A DNA stretch of 64,000 nt, from assembly GCA_009746045.1 (NCBI GenBank), contig RPFO01000891.1, forward strand, positions 319,001 through 383,000, written 5' to 3'. The position numbers were made by a program, and so were the translations under genes. Of this stretch, positions 11,264 through 23,212 are shown piece after piece. This DNA is from Mesostigma viride. Lineage: Eukaryota > Streptophyta > Mesostigmatophyceae > Mesostigmatales > Mesostigmataceae. The notes under the pieces are model-generated. The model was not told where the DNA came from. It saw only the letters and a list, made by a program, of their open reading frames with translations, and did no database searches. The number at the start of each line of letters is the position of its first letter. The stretch's first letter is position 1.

Positions 11264-14200
11264 ATGAGCGACCAACTTGAGCAACGGCTGTTGGAATCTG
11301 CCATCTCAGTATCGGATGGCGAGTCACAGGAGGACGTCGAAGTTGCCGAGGAGATGCACGAATTGCGGGCACACCCCGCTGTTATTTCATCCGGGTTGCT
11401 GTGGGCTATTCTATCCATTGGCCTTTGGTCTACCACGTTCCTGGGAGATGCCGATGTTTGGTTAACTGGAATCACGAGCTCCTTGGGCCTGGTTGGCGCC
11501 GGGATATTTCTCTACGGGTGCAAAGCCAGCGTTTCCTTCCCCTCTTTTTTCGCTCCGTGGGGGAAAGGCCTTCCTCATTCCCCGGCCAGGGGATTCTGCG
11601 CCGCGCTCGCCGGGTCCACCGTACTGCTATGCACCAGCCTGGCCCTGGACAAGGTCCCTCCCATCCTCGCCTGCATGCGCGGGTGCGAGGGCCCGCAATT
11701 GGGCGAGCAGTGCGGCGAGCTGTGCGCCGCGACCCGCGCCCGCCTCGCGGTCACCTCGTACATCGCCGCGCTGGGCGCAACGGCCGTCTACTGCGGGATC
11801 AGCGCCGTCCGCTCCCCCTGCATGGCCCGCCTCTTCCGGGCGGAGGGTCCCCCCAGTGGCGACGAATCGGACGAGAGCGACGACTCTAGCAGCGACGAAA
11901 GCGACTTCTCTTTCAACCTGCGCCGGTCACGCCGGTCGGGCCTCCACCCGATGCCCCGCATGGGCATCTGCTGCGGCGCGTTCCTGACCGACTGGCTGGC
12001 CACGTCCCTCTCCTCCCTGGCCGCGGTGCTCTTCCCCCTGGGTACTGGCGACATGGAGGACGAAACCAGCGCGTTGAACCCCGGGTCTAGCGTTACGGGC
12101 AGCAGCGGGGAGTTGTCCCAGTGGCGCGAGGAGGTCCGCTCGGCGCTCGTGCTGCGCGGGTGGCAGGTGCGCGCGTTCCTGCTCAGCCGCCCTGTGCTTC
12201 TTCTCTCGCTCGTCACCAAGCTGCTCCAGATCTCTGCCACAGGATACGCACTGGTCCACAGCTGCGCCCAGGGGGCGGCAGGGACGATCGCCCCGTCCCT
12301 GTCCTTGTCGCTCGACCTGTCGGCGCTGGACCGGGACATTAACTCTGACGACCTCTCGTCGTTACCACAACCCGCGCGAACGCCTAGCCACGCGGCCAGC
12401 CACGTGCACCACCGCTGGCTGCCCGGTGTCCCGCTGTTTGATGGGGAGGATTGCTCCGGCGTGGTGGGCGCGGACATCCCCCGCTGGTCGTGGCTGCTCG
12501 TGTACTTGGTGCTGCTGGTCGCCACGCTGCCCATCTGGGCGCACCGCTGGCGCCACCGCAGTGCGCTACCTGGCGGCACACGGGACCTGCCTCCGCAGGG
12601 CGGCCGCCATGGCCACCGCGACGGCAACCGGACGCGTGACCACCAAGGGGATGATGACGAGGATGCTGAGGAGGAGGGCGAGGACGGGGCGATGATGGCG
12701 GAGCGCAACGCGGCGGCGCTTCGAGTACAGGCGGTAGAAGAGCTGCGCGTGGCGCTGGACACCTTGTTCCTGATATGGACGCTCGTCGGCATCAACTGCC
12801 ACTTCTTGGACGTGAGCTGGGCACCCGGGGGTGGGTCTGGCTTCGGGCCCGACCCAGACGGCTGGGATGGTGACTATGCGACCTGGGGCGGTCACTATGC
12901 GGCCGCGAGAGGGAGAGCGATCACTGGGGGTGATAGCAGCAGCAACAGCAAGGATGGCCATGGGGGCTGGGTGGCCCACACGGTGGGCCTTCTGGCGTGG
13001 CTCAAGCAGCAGCCGCTGGGGCTGGCGTCCCTGGGCGGCATGGCCCGCGACCCTGCCAGGGTGCTCACGCTCAAGAACGTGGCATTCGCGCACTGCCTGG
13101 TCGCGTGGTTGGGAGTGGCGGCCCTCCCCATCGCCACGTTCGTCCTGTGGCTGTTGGTGTCCGCCACCGTGCGCCTGTTCATGCGGTCCATCTTCTACAT
13201 GGGCCTGGTCGCGCCCCATGGGCTGGGCATCCCCCCCTTGTCGCCGACGAGGCTGGGTCTGGGCGGCCGCGGGGCGACGTCATCGCCGCGTAGGGGCGGG
13301 GCTGGGGGCGGCATGGCAGCGATGGGGGCGGGGGGCAGCGGCGCTAATGGCCCGGCACTCGGCAGCGGCCAGTGGCGGCGCGCGCGTGACCACGAGATGC
13401 GGCTCGGGAGGGGAAGCCGCGCGCTGGGCAATGTTATGGTGATGGCGGTCGGGTCGTCGTCGCAGTCGTCGCAGCCGCCTCACGCCCATCGAATGAGGGC
13501 GGGAGGGGCCGGCCGCGTCGTGCGCGTGTACGACCAGACGTATGCGCGCATGACGGCCGCGCACGCGGTGGCGGCGGCCGCAGCGGCCGCGGCGGCGGCG
13601 CAGAAGCCGGACCCTGGGGTGCTGGCGGCGATACGGGACCTGCCGGTGGCCACGTTCCAGCGCGCAGGCGCGCCCGAGGAGGGCGGGGCGAGGGTGAGAG
13701 GTGCCGGATGCCAGCAGACTGATGGGGCCGCCCCTGTGCCGGGGTCGTCGGGAGCATCCTCGGGAGCTACGGGGGTTGAGACTCGGGTCGGGGCCCCAGG
13801 GGTTGGTGATGATGTCGATAAGGCGGGGACCGGCAAGGCTGCGGTTGTCGGGGGCATCGTGGCCGGGAAAGGGAAAGGGAAGGAGGTGACGGTTGTCAGC
13901 TTGGAGGATGCACAGGAGTCGTGGCACGGTGCGGAGTGCGCCTCGTGTGGGGTTGGGGGGGAGGGGAGCGTGGCGGATGGCAGCGGTCGGTGTGGCTCCT
14001 GTGGTGGACCCTGGGGCGCCTCGTCATCGGGGGGGGCATCCCCGGTGGATATTGTGTTCACCGATACGTTGGCGGGCCGGGCTGGCCCTCGCAAATCGCA
14101 GGACGGGGTGGAGGGAGTTCGAATGGGCGAGGAAGGCTGCAATGATAAGAGTGTTCGAAAGGGCGAGGAAGGCTGCAAGGATAAGAGCGGTTACTGCGCG

Positions 14201-14773
14201 GAGGAGGAAGGAGAGGCGAGCGCGGCGGGTGGCCAGGTGGCACGCCAGGACGACGACAGCTGGCGGGGACCTCATGAGCCGCCGGCCCCCCATCCTGTCC
14301 ACCATCACCACCATCATGGGGATGGCTTGGAGAATTGGGGCGGTTTCGTGGGTGGCCGGTTCCTGGCCCCCGAGCACTCGGTTTGCGCGCTGTGCCTGGA
14401 TGATTACGTGACGGGTGACAGGGTCAAGTCCCTCGCGTGCCCTGCGCGCCACGTGTTCCACGACGAGTGCATCTCCCAGTGGCTGCAGGGGGGGGCACGC
14501 CGCGTCTGCCCCCTGTGTAACCTCGACGCGCTGGCGACCGTCATGCCCCCGGTGCGCCCGGCACCCATGATGGCTCAGCAGGGGGGGAGGGGGAGGCATC
14601 ATGGGGAGGGTCATGGGCGGGAGAGGGGGCGCGAGGGTGACCGGCGACGGCATGAGGAGCGGAGGGGGGAGAGGCACCGGGGCAGGCGGGGGGGGGTGGC
14701 CAGGAGCGTGTGTGAGGCAGTATATATTGGCAATAATGCGGTGTTGATGTCCTGGGGTAGCGATTGCTTATGA
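11264..14773 (+). CDS. Polytopic membrane RING-H2 protein, probable E3 ubiquitin ligase, 1,169 aa
   Basis: A single exon from ATG at 11264 to TGA at 14771-14773. Hydrophobic segments: residues about 40-60, 66-86, 110-128, 162-182, 235-259, 309-331, 408-425, 495-515 and a double one at 605-645, so about nine to ten membrane passes. An acidic Asp/Ser linker lies at about 199-214. After the membrane part comes a long Gly/Ala-rich region with a poly-Ala run, two CxxC pairs (about 892-895 and 910-913) that might bind zinc, and a poly-His run. The RING-H2 finger spans Cys1041 to Cys1085: CALC, a loop, CPARHVFHDEC, a 15-residue loop, CPLC, giving the C3H2C3 order. The tail is Arg/Gly-rich. By family it should bind an E2 at a membrane and ubiquitinate membrane or luminal clients; substrate and organelle are unknown. 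It is the only intronless gene here. A 3' intron in the low-complexity tail cannot be excluded. Confidence 0.85.
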   Translation: MSDQLEQRLLESAISVSDGESQEDVEVAEEMHELRAHPAVISSGLLWAILSIGLWSTTFLGDADVWLTGITSSLGLVGAGIFLYGCKASVSFPSFFAPWGKGLPHSPARGFCAALAGSTVLLCTSLALDKVPPILACMRGCEGPQLGEQCGELCAATRARLAVTSYIAALGATAVYCGISAVRSPCMARLFRAEGPPSGDESDESDDSSSDESDFSFNLRRSRRSGLHPMPRMGICCGAFLTDWLATSLSSLAAVLFPLGTGDMEDETSALNPGSSVTGSSGELSQWREEVRSALVLRGWQVRAFLLSRPVLLLSLVTKLLQISATGYALVHSCAQGAAGTIAPSLSLSLDLSALDRDINSDDLSSLPQPARTPSHAASHVHHRWLPGVPLFDGEDCSGVVGADIPRWSWLLVYLVLLVATLPIWAHRWRHRSALPGGTRDLPPQGGRHGHRDGNRTRDHQGDDDEDAEEEGEDGAMMAERNAAALRVQAVEELRVALDTLFLIWTLVGINCHFLDVSWAPGGGSGFGPDPDGWDGDYATWGGHYAAARGRAITGGDSSSNSKDGHGGWVAHTVGLLAWLKQQPLGLASLGGMARDPARVLTLKNVAFAHCLVAWLGVAALPIATFVLWLLVSATVRLFMRSIFYMGLVAPHGLGIPPLSPTRLGLGGRGATSSPRRGGAGGGMAAMGAGGSGANGPALGSGQWRRARDHEMRLGRGSRALGNVMVMAVGSSSQSSQPPHAHRMRAGGAGRVVRVYDQTYARMTAAHAVAAAAAAAAAAQKPDPGVLAAIRDLPVATFQRAGAPEEGGARVRGAGCQQTDGAAPVPGSSGASSGATGVETRVGAPGVGDDVDKAGTGKAAVVGGIVAGKGKGKEVTVVSLEDAQESWHGAECASCGVGGEGSVADGSGRCGSCGGPWGASSSGGASPVDIVFTDTLAGRAGPRKSQDGVEGVRMGEEGCNDKSVRKGEEGCKDKSGYCAEEEGEASAAGGQVARQDDDSWRGPHEPPAPHPVHHHHHHGDGLENWGGFVGGRFLAPEHSVCALCLDDYVTGDRVKSLACPARHVFHDECISQWLQGGARRVCPLCNLDALATVMPPVRPAPMMAQQGGRGRHHGEGHGRERGREGDRRRHEERRGERHRGRRGGVARSVCEAVYIGNNAVLMSWGSDCL

Positions 14774-16275
14774 GAGGTAACCACTACTCGCTTATGAGGT
14801 GGTCGCTTTTGAGGCGGGAGTTGGATATTGTTTTGACGGTGGGCTGCAAGAAGAGGGACAAGGCACGCGGGCGTATGTTGCTGTGGACAAGCCGAGCGGA
14901 TCACTCCCATGTTTTCGCCTGTAAAGTTGGATATCTTAATTCAGTATTGTGATCATCTCTCGCCCTTGTGGAAGCAGACTTGGCTTTCCCCTTCTGGGTG
15001 TGTTAAGGTGGCTGCACTGGCTAATGATCGGCTGGGTAGTGGGGCAGCATCTGCGGCACCTCTGGCAATCGAGACCAGATTTCCCGGGACCCACCGTTTG
15101 TTTCGTGGCTTGAGCTGAGCCTTGAACCGGTCATTCCACCCTGCATGGGTCCTACTTTGCCAAGTTCCTGCCAGTTGATACGGCTTTTCCTTACTTCAAA
15201 AAGTGCCAGCACATGGTACCAAGTCTTGAGCTCTGGTGTTTGTATACCGGGTTTAGAGATGATTAGCGTAAAATGAGAGCCGGGAGATATGATGTGTGAG
15301 GCAGCCATGTGCAAGAAGGCTGGGCTGTCCTGCAAACTTGTGCGCTTGCACAATCTGTTGTACATTTGTTAATCATGTTTTGAACTACTAAAGTAAAATT
15401 TTCGAGCTGCTGCCCTTCTTTGCCCAGGCACACCTGGGTGCCTGAAACCTTCAATGAACCATGCACATTTGCAAGTAAGGCTACCTACTCACACTAGCTT
15501 GAGCGCGCTGGCCGTACGTACATCGCTACAAATCGATCCTTTTATAAGAATAACATAAAGTAATAGTAATTGCATCGATCTCACTTATTACATTGATGCA
15601 TGTATTACATCTTTAACTTTAGACTCGGGCGCATGCAGGGCCAGCTGAGTTGTCAGGTTGCATTCATGGAGGGTGACGCCCGCCTGATTCCGGCCACTTA
15701 GGTGTTACCACACCACTTTGTTCTGTGCACAGATTCTTCTAAACAAACGAGAGGCCTATACCAATTCCATGTCTGCGTCTAGCTGCTCACAAAATGCAGC
15801 GTGGGTGCGGCCTGCTGGCGCTGGGCGTTTTCCATTTATTCCCCAGGTAAGGAGGTGCCAGCCATATGCAGGCTGGGCAGGCCGCAGCCTCACACTGGGG
15901 CCCCAGGTAGCATCTACCTGGTCAGTGCATATGAGGTGCCCTGCTAACTGTAATCTACGTTGCTCGTGGTGCTAGAAACGAACGCGTGCCATGCCCAAGT
16001 ATAATTTTCTGATCAGGCACTCCGCAAAGGTGAAAACCTTTGCGTTCAGTGCCAAGTATAATATCCGCAAGCTTGCACACGCGCGGCATCAGACCCCATC
16101 AACCCTGAAGATGTGCCATACAATACGGGTGACAGTGCCACCCAGTGAGACGAGCGCCGAAGCTGCCAGGGGCGTCCACGTCTCCCTAATGCTCCGCATG
16201 GCCGACATTTCGCCCATACAGCAGGGAACAGGTTTCGCCCATACCGCTCAGTTGTCGCACAATAGGGAACAGGTC
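14774..16275. other. Convergent intergenic region between RING and MEP50 genes
   Basis: 1.5 kb between two stop codons. The first kilobase shows no recognisable gene. A LINE-related stretch is annotated separately within it. TGTAAA at about 14921 could serve in polyadenylation, but this is weak. Confidence 0.5.
15840..15935 (-). mobile_element. Possible LINE fragment
   Basis: aggaggtgcc..gcca, ggctgggc..gccgcag and tagcatctacctggt resemble, in the same order, 63930-64000, where they lie beside sequence coding for a LINE-type C-terminus. The match is patchy and short, so the call is tentative. Confidence 0.35.
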
Positions 16276-19200
16276 CTATACGTCCGCTGGCATCACAGTG
16301 GCAGCGACAGAGCCATCCCTTGATGCTGTGAAGACCGTCTTGCTTCCAGGGTCGCATGCTAGTCCATGGACATGGCCAAGGCCATCGTGCGGAGATGCCA
16401 CGAGCCTCCTGTGGGTGAGAGATGCAACAGGCGCACGTGACGCACATGAGGGCGTAGCTGCCTTGAGAAACTGGACCCAGACACTGTGACATGCCATCTG
16501 CGATGGTGCCAACTTCTGCGTCGTGCAGATGGACTGCCTCATAGTAAAAAACAGACAGCACGGTCTTATTCATATAGAGTGGTATTTCTGACTGGAAAAC
16601 GCATACTAAGACATGTCTACTTGCATCTGTAAGTCAACCCAGATACGTCCACTGCTGGTGGCCAGCAAGTGCCAGCAACTACGATATCTTGAGACAGGGC
16701 ACGCGGCACTACCATTTATCAACACCAAGGGAGGCAGGTTCAACATGGAAGCAGTGCCACAAGAGCATGGCCTTTCCTCGCTGGCAGACCAAGCCCAATC
16801 ATCGGCACCATTCAAAAGTGCAACAAACCAAAAACCAGACATCAGCTGCGGGCAAGAAGGGTGTAAGGTAGCTGGGTGGGTGGTGCCTGGCATCCGCATG
16901 TCGGTGTTGCCAGGGACGTGTGCACAGACATGCGTGCGTGTGTAGAGACGACGCATCGTTGCAAAGCGGGCCAGCCAGACATTCCCCTTGCTAACTACAC
17001 TTTGCAGCCCATCACATGCAAGCAGGCACAAGCAGGAGCACACAGTCATGCAAGCACGGAAGGGATAGAAGATCCCGGGGAATGGCGTCCGGGGAAGGGC
17101 GACATCTGACAAAGCAATGGTAACCATCAGGAATAGCACCCCCACGTACTGAGCACACACACACTTTCCCTCGCTATGCCTGCACACCCCCACCCCCCAC
17201 CCCAGACAGCCGTTCCCCCCTTCCCAGGCTACATCTGGACCATGCACATGTATCTTGTACGCACAACTATACAGGTATGGTATACCACTGAGACAAGCAG
17301 AGCTTGTACGTGCCTATGTGGTACTGTCAGGGAGAACTGCATGTGAGAAGATAGGTTGCTGGAACATGCAAGCCAACGACACTTAGCCAAAACAATGGCC
17401 ACCAGGATGACGTCCGTTGTCATCCATCCATCCATCCATCCATCCATCCATCCATCCATCCATCCATCCATCCATCCATCCATCCATCCATCCATCCATC
17501 CATCCATCCATCCATCCATCCATCCATCCATCCATCCATCCATCCATCCATCCATCCCTCCCTCCCTCCCCCTCCCTCCTCCCTCCCTCCTCCCTCCCTC
17601 CTCCCTCCTCCCTCCCTCCCTCCCTCCCTCCCTCCCTCCCTCCCTCCCTCCCTCCCTCCCTCCCTCCCTCCCTCCTCCTCCCTCCCTCCCCCTCCCTCCC
17701 TCCCTCCTCCTCCCTCCCTCCCTCCCTCCCTCCCTCCCTCCCTCCCTCCCTCCCTCCCTCCCTCCCTCCTCCTCCCTCCTCCCTCCCTCCTCCCTCCCTC
17801 CCTCCCTCCCTCCCTCCCTCCCTCCCTCCCTCCCTCCCTCCCTCCCTCCCTCCCTCCCTCCCTCCCTCCGTCCGTCCGTCCCTCCGTCCGTCCGTCCGTC
17901 CGTCCTTCCGTCCGTCCGTCCGTCCATCCATCCATCCATCCATCCATCCATCCATCCATCCATCCATCCGCTCCCACCCGAGGCGGTCCTGCAACATATC
18001 ACCCCATCTTCCCCCTCACCTTCCCCCACCTTCCCCCCACCTTCCCCCCACCTTCCCCCCACCTTCCCCCCACCTTCCCCCACCTTCCCCCACCTTCCCC
18101 CACCTTCCCCCCACCTTCCCCCCACCTTCCCCCACCTTCCCCCCACCTTCCCCCCACCTTCCCCCACCTTCACCCCACCTTTGCCTTACACCACCGTCCG
18201 CGGCCCCTTGCCTCACCTCTTGCCCAGGTCGCCCCCCGCCTCGCTTTCGGGCGCGAGGATGCGCACCAGGCGCGCGTCGTCACCGACCGAAAAGAGCGCG
18301 CCGCCGGCACCAAACTCCGCGCCGCCAAAGAGGACGCGACGCACGCAGCCGCCGTGGCTGTCCCGGTAGCCCGCCTGCAGGGGGGGAAAGGAGGGCATCT
18401 TTGTCATAATCTATTAGCCATCGTTATCTTATAGGAATATTCATGGGGGACCCATGCAAGCATGCCCCCATGAACAACTAGCTGCATGCATGCCCGCACG
18501 CCCACAACAAACAGTCAAGTGTGCGCGCAGTTGGACCCACGGGCGTGGCTTGGGGTTCGCTGAAAACAGATTGTGGCAGGATCATTGCACATCGAGGAGC
18601 AAGTACGCATGCTCATCAACGCCTGATGGGTGGCATCTTCTCTGAAGCTAAGAAACTCCTTTCGTACTCCACCCTCCGAGAAGGACATGGCCCACACCCA
18701 ACGTTTGTCGGACATCCCCACCCAACCAACGTTTGGCCAATTTGGCCAACCTGGTCACAGACCGCCAGCTGTCGCCACGAGATGCCATGCTTGCTGGACA
18801 CGCCGGTGATGGCGCATACTCACGGTGGTGAAAGAGTGGTTCAGGTTCTGAAGCTAGCGCTGCAATGATAATACGAATGATACGAATGATACGAATAACC
18901 CCTGTAGCTGTACCAAGCACGCGGTGCAGCTGATGACTTGATTCTGTCCACCGCAAACATGTTCTCTGCAACCAGGCTCCTGCACCAGCCGCATGCGGAC
19001 CAGCGCGCAAGCTCCCTCTGAGCAGGACTCACGTAAGTGGCCACCGGCGTAGACAGCTGGCGCTGATCCGCCAGGTGGATGTCGCCGCTGTCAAGCCCTG
19101 CTCGCATTCGACACCGACACGCGGCACGCGTGTGGGGGCGAGGGGGGGGGGGGCGCAGCGAGTTTCGCAGGACAGGATGCATCCAGCATGTCGCACAGAC

Positions 19201-22200
19201 AGCATGTGAGGAGGAAGAAAGAAATACCCACACTAAACCACAATCAGGTCATCAGCAGCGAGGTAAAAAAATATATCTAGGAAAGCCAGCAGCAAAGGAT
19301 GGATCGACGAGGTGCCCCCCATCTCCGACTTCCACCCCTTGCCCACACACCTTTGGGTCTGTCTACAAGATGCCCTGCTACCCAGATTAAGGCTAGTCCG
19401 TTATATCAGAAGTCATGGCAGGAACCCTGGCTTTATCGTAAGGCACAGGCCGAGGTACCCAGGGCCGCCCATGTCCCTGCACACGGCTCATCACGATTCC
19501 ACGACAAGTATCGGGGGCCAACAACAGAGGATGCACGAGAGCCCTCTCGAAACCAGCGTGCCAAGTAGTCGATGAAGAGTTTCTGGCGTCAAAACTCCAA
19601 TGCTTGTGCAGGTTTTGTGGGCTTGCATTTGGCCCAGTGGGTACGTGGGTGTCTATGGGCGGGTGAGGTACCCAACCGTGAGAGTCCAGAAGGATACACC
19701 TGTCAAGGTCAGCGTACCGTATGCCAGCACATTCTCTGACACTTTGCTCCACGCGACGCACAGCGGGACCGCGCGCCGCCCCACGATCACCGACTGGGCG
19801 CTCTTCTCCGCCGACCGGGTGTCCCACACATGCACACGGCCATCCTGCGGAGCGGGTGAGCCAATAGGATGCGAGAAGGTGACCAGATAGGATGCGAGAA
19901 GGTGACCAGATAGGATGCGAGAAGGTGAGCCAATAGGATGCGAGAAGGTGAGCTGATAGGATGCGGAAAGGTGAGCCAAAACAGTTCAAATAAGGTGGCC
20001 ACTATGGATAAGGTGGATAGTGAAAACGTTGCGATAAGACGCGGAAAGGAAGCCCTGCGGATGTAGCAACAGCAGGGATACGAGCAAACCAAGGCGACAA
20101 GAGAAGCTACATGGTAGCCAAAGAAAAAGCAGTCAAAGGTTAGGTGAGCCATGGGCAAAAGTGACTGCCCTGCAGTAGCCATGCCCAACATGCACATTGC
20201 AAGCATTGTGCCACGGCCCATATGGCACAACAAGGCGCACGCGTACCTGACACGTGGACGCGAACAGGGTGGTGGATAGAGGGCTCCATTGGGCGCTCAG
20301 CACGCGGCTCATGTGACCTGCGCCCACATAATCAGGAAATAGGAGGGGGCACCCATGATGGCATAGGAGAAAACACCCTTCATGGAACCGCAGGGCACAC
20401 CCATGGTCAGCTAATGCTGGAAGCAGGCGGGCCAACCGCATGGCAGACAGCGCATGCAGCCAAAACGGCAAGCATCGTATTGGAAGGCAGTGGGAAGGCA
20501 TCGTCTCTTCGTGCATGCACGGGTGGTGCGCCCTCACTGTCATGAGCTCTGCTTGCCACATGGCGCAATCAGGTCGCTCGAGACATATTGCTCGATCGCT
20601 CCGCTGATGCCGCTCTACACAAGCAGGAAGCCACCACAACACTCTATGCCACTAACGGGCTAGCAGCGCGATGGACTCCATGGAGCAGTTGAGGAGCCCT
20701 ACCAGTAGAGCGTTTCTCCTGCCTGGCCCTACAGCAGTAAAAAACATGACTCTGGCGCTTCCAAGGTTTATTCATACCAAGAACAAAAAAGATACAACGG
20801 CTCTTTAAGCCTTGCAGGTGCGATAGTGAGCATGTCACCACCCAGGATCCGGTCCAAGTTCATCGCATCATCCACGATGAGTCCATGAATGGCATCGTAA
20901 GCAGTAGGAAATCCAATGTGCTATGCCATTGTGTAGTGCCTATCCAACTGTGCCTCTAACCACACAGCATGTTGTCACACAATAACATGCCTTGAAACTT
21001 GGTCTTTGCCTGCCCCATGCCGGACGCCAAGTCCCACAGGAAGACACTGCACGGTGGGGGTGCGGGGGGAGGGGGGGGGGGGCGTTGAGGAGGGGGGAGT
21101 TAAAGGGATGCAGTGGTGCAGTGGTGCAGGGAGGCAAAGCAGGGCAGATGGTCAGCACGGAGCTCACACAGCATCCGTGAGCCGCGATGGCTTTGAACAT
21201 GCAACTTGAACAGCAATGTACACAATGAGCCCTTTGCACCCGCGTATGGGTACAAGGGCCGCTGTCTTTTGAAGAAGCCGGGGAATGCCAGCATCGTTGA
21301 TAAGGACTCTGTCGTATGCACCTTGCCATCCAGGACATGCACCGGCTCGTCACCACAGCGGTGATGTCCAGGAGTCTTGACCTTGACTCCCACAAGGTCA
21401 GTAGATCTTCACACATAGATCCCGCAAGCTCAGATGGATCACAAGAGGAGCCTTCCTCTCCATGAACGTAGTTGAAAGTCCAAGAGTCTGACAGCATCAG
21501 CGGTAGGTTTATCCAAACTAGTGAGCCCTATCTCACAGAACCGAGTGAAGACATGGCGCGCCTAGAGCCACACGTTTCACCCCCATAGTACTGGCGCCCA
21601 AGGCCCCAAGGGCGGCATGCTAGCACTCGTCACGCTGCTTACTTGGAATCCCACGACGCGCTCAGGAAGAGACCGCTGCTGGCGTTGGCACCGCCCGGCT
21701 GCGCGCTAACGCAGGAGATGACGTCATCATGCCCATTTCCGCTCGCCACGCGCTGCAGGCCTGGTGGGGCGGACAGGTGGCAGCCGTGCGACGCACCAGC
21801 GTGGTGGGGTGGACAGGTGGCCGAGAGACAGGCCGCCAAGATGGTGTGACAGGGAGGAGAAAGAACATTATCACAAGCCAAAACCGTAGAAGAAATGCTC
21901 ACTGACATATTCTGCATGAAATCGTGAAAACTTGAACTATCATTACGCCATTATATCATTATAGGATAAAGGTGTAAAAGACAGTTGTACACACGTGCTT
22001 TTTTCACCGGGGAGTTGTAGCGCCTGCACATCACACAAAGAGGTCCTTGTTCATTCGATGCCACCTGTGCATGCCAGAGGCAAGCGGGCTGCACAAGGTT
22101 AATTGTTGACTCCATGTGGCGCCCCTTGTTTGTTTACTTGCAAAAAGAGTAATGCCATACCTGTTTCTGTAAACGACTCTACACCTAAATACAGACCCTA

Positions 22201-23212
22201 AGCGACTCTACACCTATTTTATGGAATGGCCAGGTCTACATGTGTGGTGCACACACGCCCAAGGTAATGACATTCAGTGTGCATGCGCTGTCATACGAAA
22301 GCAAGTCATACAATAAAGGGAGACAACCACTGAGATGACAGTATAAGCACACCCTGTCACACAGGGCCATGGTAGCCTGTGCACTAGCCGTCACAGGTAT
22401 GCACGCGCACAAGCCCAGGGCGTGCTACTCCTGACGCAAGCATGAAAAATTTCCTTGGCCAACATAAGAAGTATTTCTCCTGGATACTACTGTGTTCATG
22501 GGATGTACCCGACAGCAAGTAATCCAGGGTATCTAGGGTGCGATTGCCTGCCATGGCATGTCCGTTACCTGCTAAACACTGCATGAGACGAACGAGAGCC
22601 GGGCATTGCTCAGGATGCCTACCTTGTTCCGCTGACCCGTCACGCCCATCGCCGACCTTCCAAACGTCTACGGAGGCATCGTCACTGCCACTGCATTGTC
22701 AAGACGTCGGGTGGGCCAGCATCAGGGAACGAAGACTTTAGCGGAATGACGGTTGCAGAAACGGCCGTATGCCACAACGGTTGGAAAATGCAGGCTGACG
22801 AGCCCGGCAATTGCCCTTAAAATCTTTCTGATGGACCAGCCAACATGACCCCCAACATGCCGCCGACGGACGCTGGGACGGGGTAAATGCTGTTAGTGTC
22901 TGGTTTTATTTGGGGGGGCAGGAAAGTCACAAGATCATGAATACATGCGACACCATGCCGGAATGCCAAGTGCGCGGCCTACCTGACCAGGACCGCCTGG
23001 CTGGCATCACCTCCGGAGCTCACGAAGTCCACGTCACTCACACCTGCACCTAGTGAGCAGCGAGCGACGACAGCTCCCGACGCGGCCTTGAGCAAATAAA
23101 TGTCCCCTGTCCACAGCTGCCCCGTGAGGCACGAACCGGCCACGACAATTCGTTGGGAGTTACATGGATCGACTTTCACCGAATCAATCGAGCCTCCCAG
23201 GAAAACCTTCAT
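16276..23212 (-). CDS. WDR77: Methylosome protein 50 homologue (MEP50/WDR77), WD40 protein, 341 aa
   Basis: Nine exons in coding order: 23212-22983, 22690-22623, 21760-21643, 21046-20991, 20317-20247, 19844-19718, 19097-19033, 18374-18217, 16408-16276. All junction phases agree, giving 1,026 nt ending TAG; the human protein, as I recall it, is 342 residues. Segments line up with human WDR77 in order: [72 protein letters not shown] and a closing [23 protein letters not shown]50 is a WD40 propeller that partners PRMT5 in symmetric dimethylation of arginines in Sm proteins and histones. Intron 20990-20318 starts with GC (CAAG|gcatgt), the only non-GT donor here. The eighth intron (18216-16409) holds 760 bp of simple repeats. 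Divergent from the glutaredoxin-like gene. Some uncertainty remains over whether a short 5' coding exon precedes 23212. Confidence 0.9.
17421..18182. repeat. Composite simple-repeat block in a MEP50 intron
   Basis: In order: (ATCC)n 17421-17556, (CTCC/CCTC)n 17557-17868, (CCGT)n to about 17923, (CCAT)n to about 17968, then a 12-13-bp accttcccccc repeat 18010-18180. Neighbouring units differ by a base or an indel, as if one array seeded the next. It gives long false ORFs in several frames (His-Pro-Ser-Ile on one strand, Gly/Arg/Glu on the other). It ends about 35 bp past the donor of the exon 18374-18217. Confidence 0.95.
19861..19980. repeat. 23-bp tandem repeat at a MEP50 splice acceptor
   Basis: aggatgcgagaaggtga recurs at 19866, 19889, 19912, 19935 and 19958 with a strict 23-bp period. 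The array ends about 17 bp from the acceptor of the exon starting at 19844, so it occupies the branch-point and polypyrimidine zone of that intron. Confidence 0.93.

Noticed and set aside
11788-12795. 335-codon minus ORF and other long ORFs inside the RING gene
   Set aside because: Shadows of a GC-rich coding frame; the plus frame has the RING motif and membrane segments.
16606-17247. Possible extra MEP50 exon
   Set aside because: Exons 18374-18217 and 16408-16276 join in phase and in line with the human protein without it.
17229-18409. Overlapping 180-340-codon ORFs on both strands
   Set aside because: Simple-repeat translation; only 18374-18217 on the minus strand is a real exon.
21310-21420. 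Alternative MEP50 exon [13 protein letters not shown]
   Set aside because: It splices in phase from one side, but the exon 21046-20991 gives VFLWDLASG, a true WD40 strand, and fits both neighbours.
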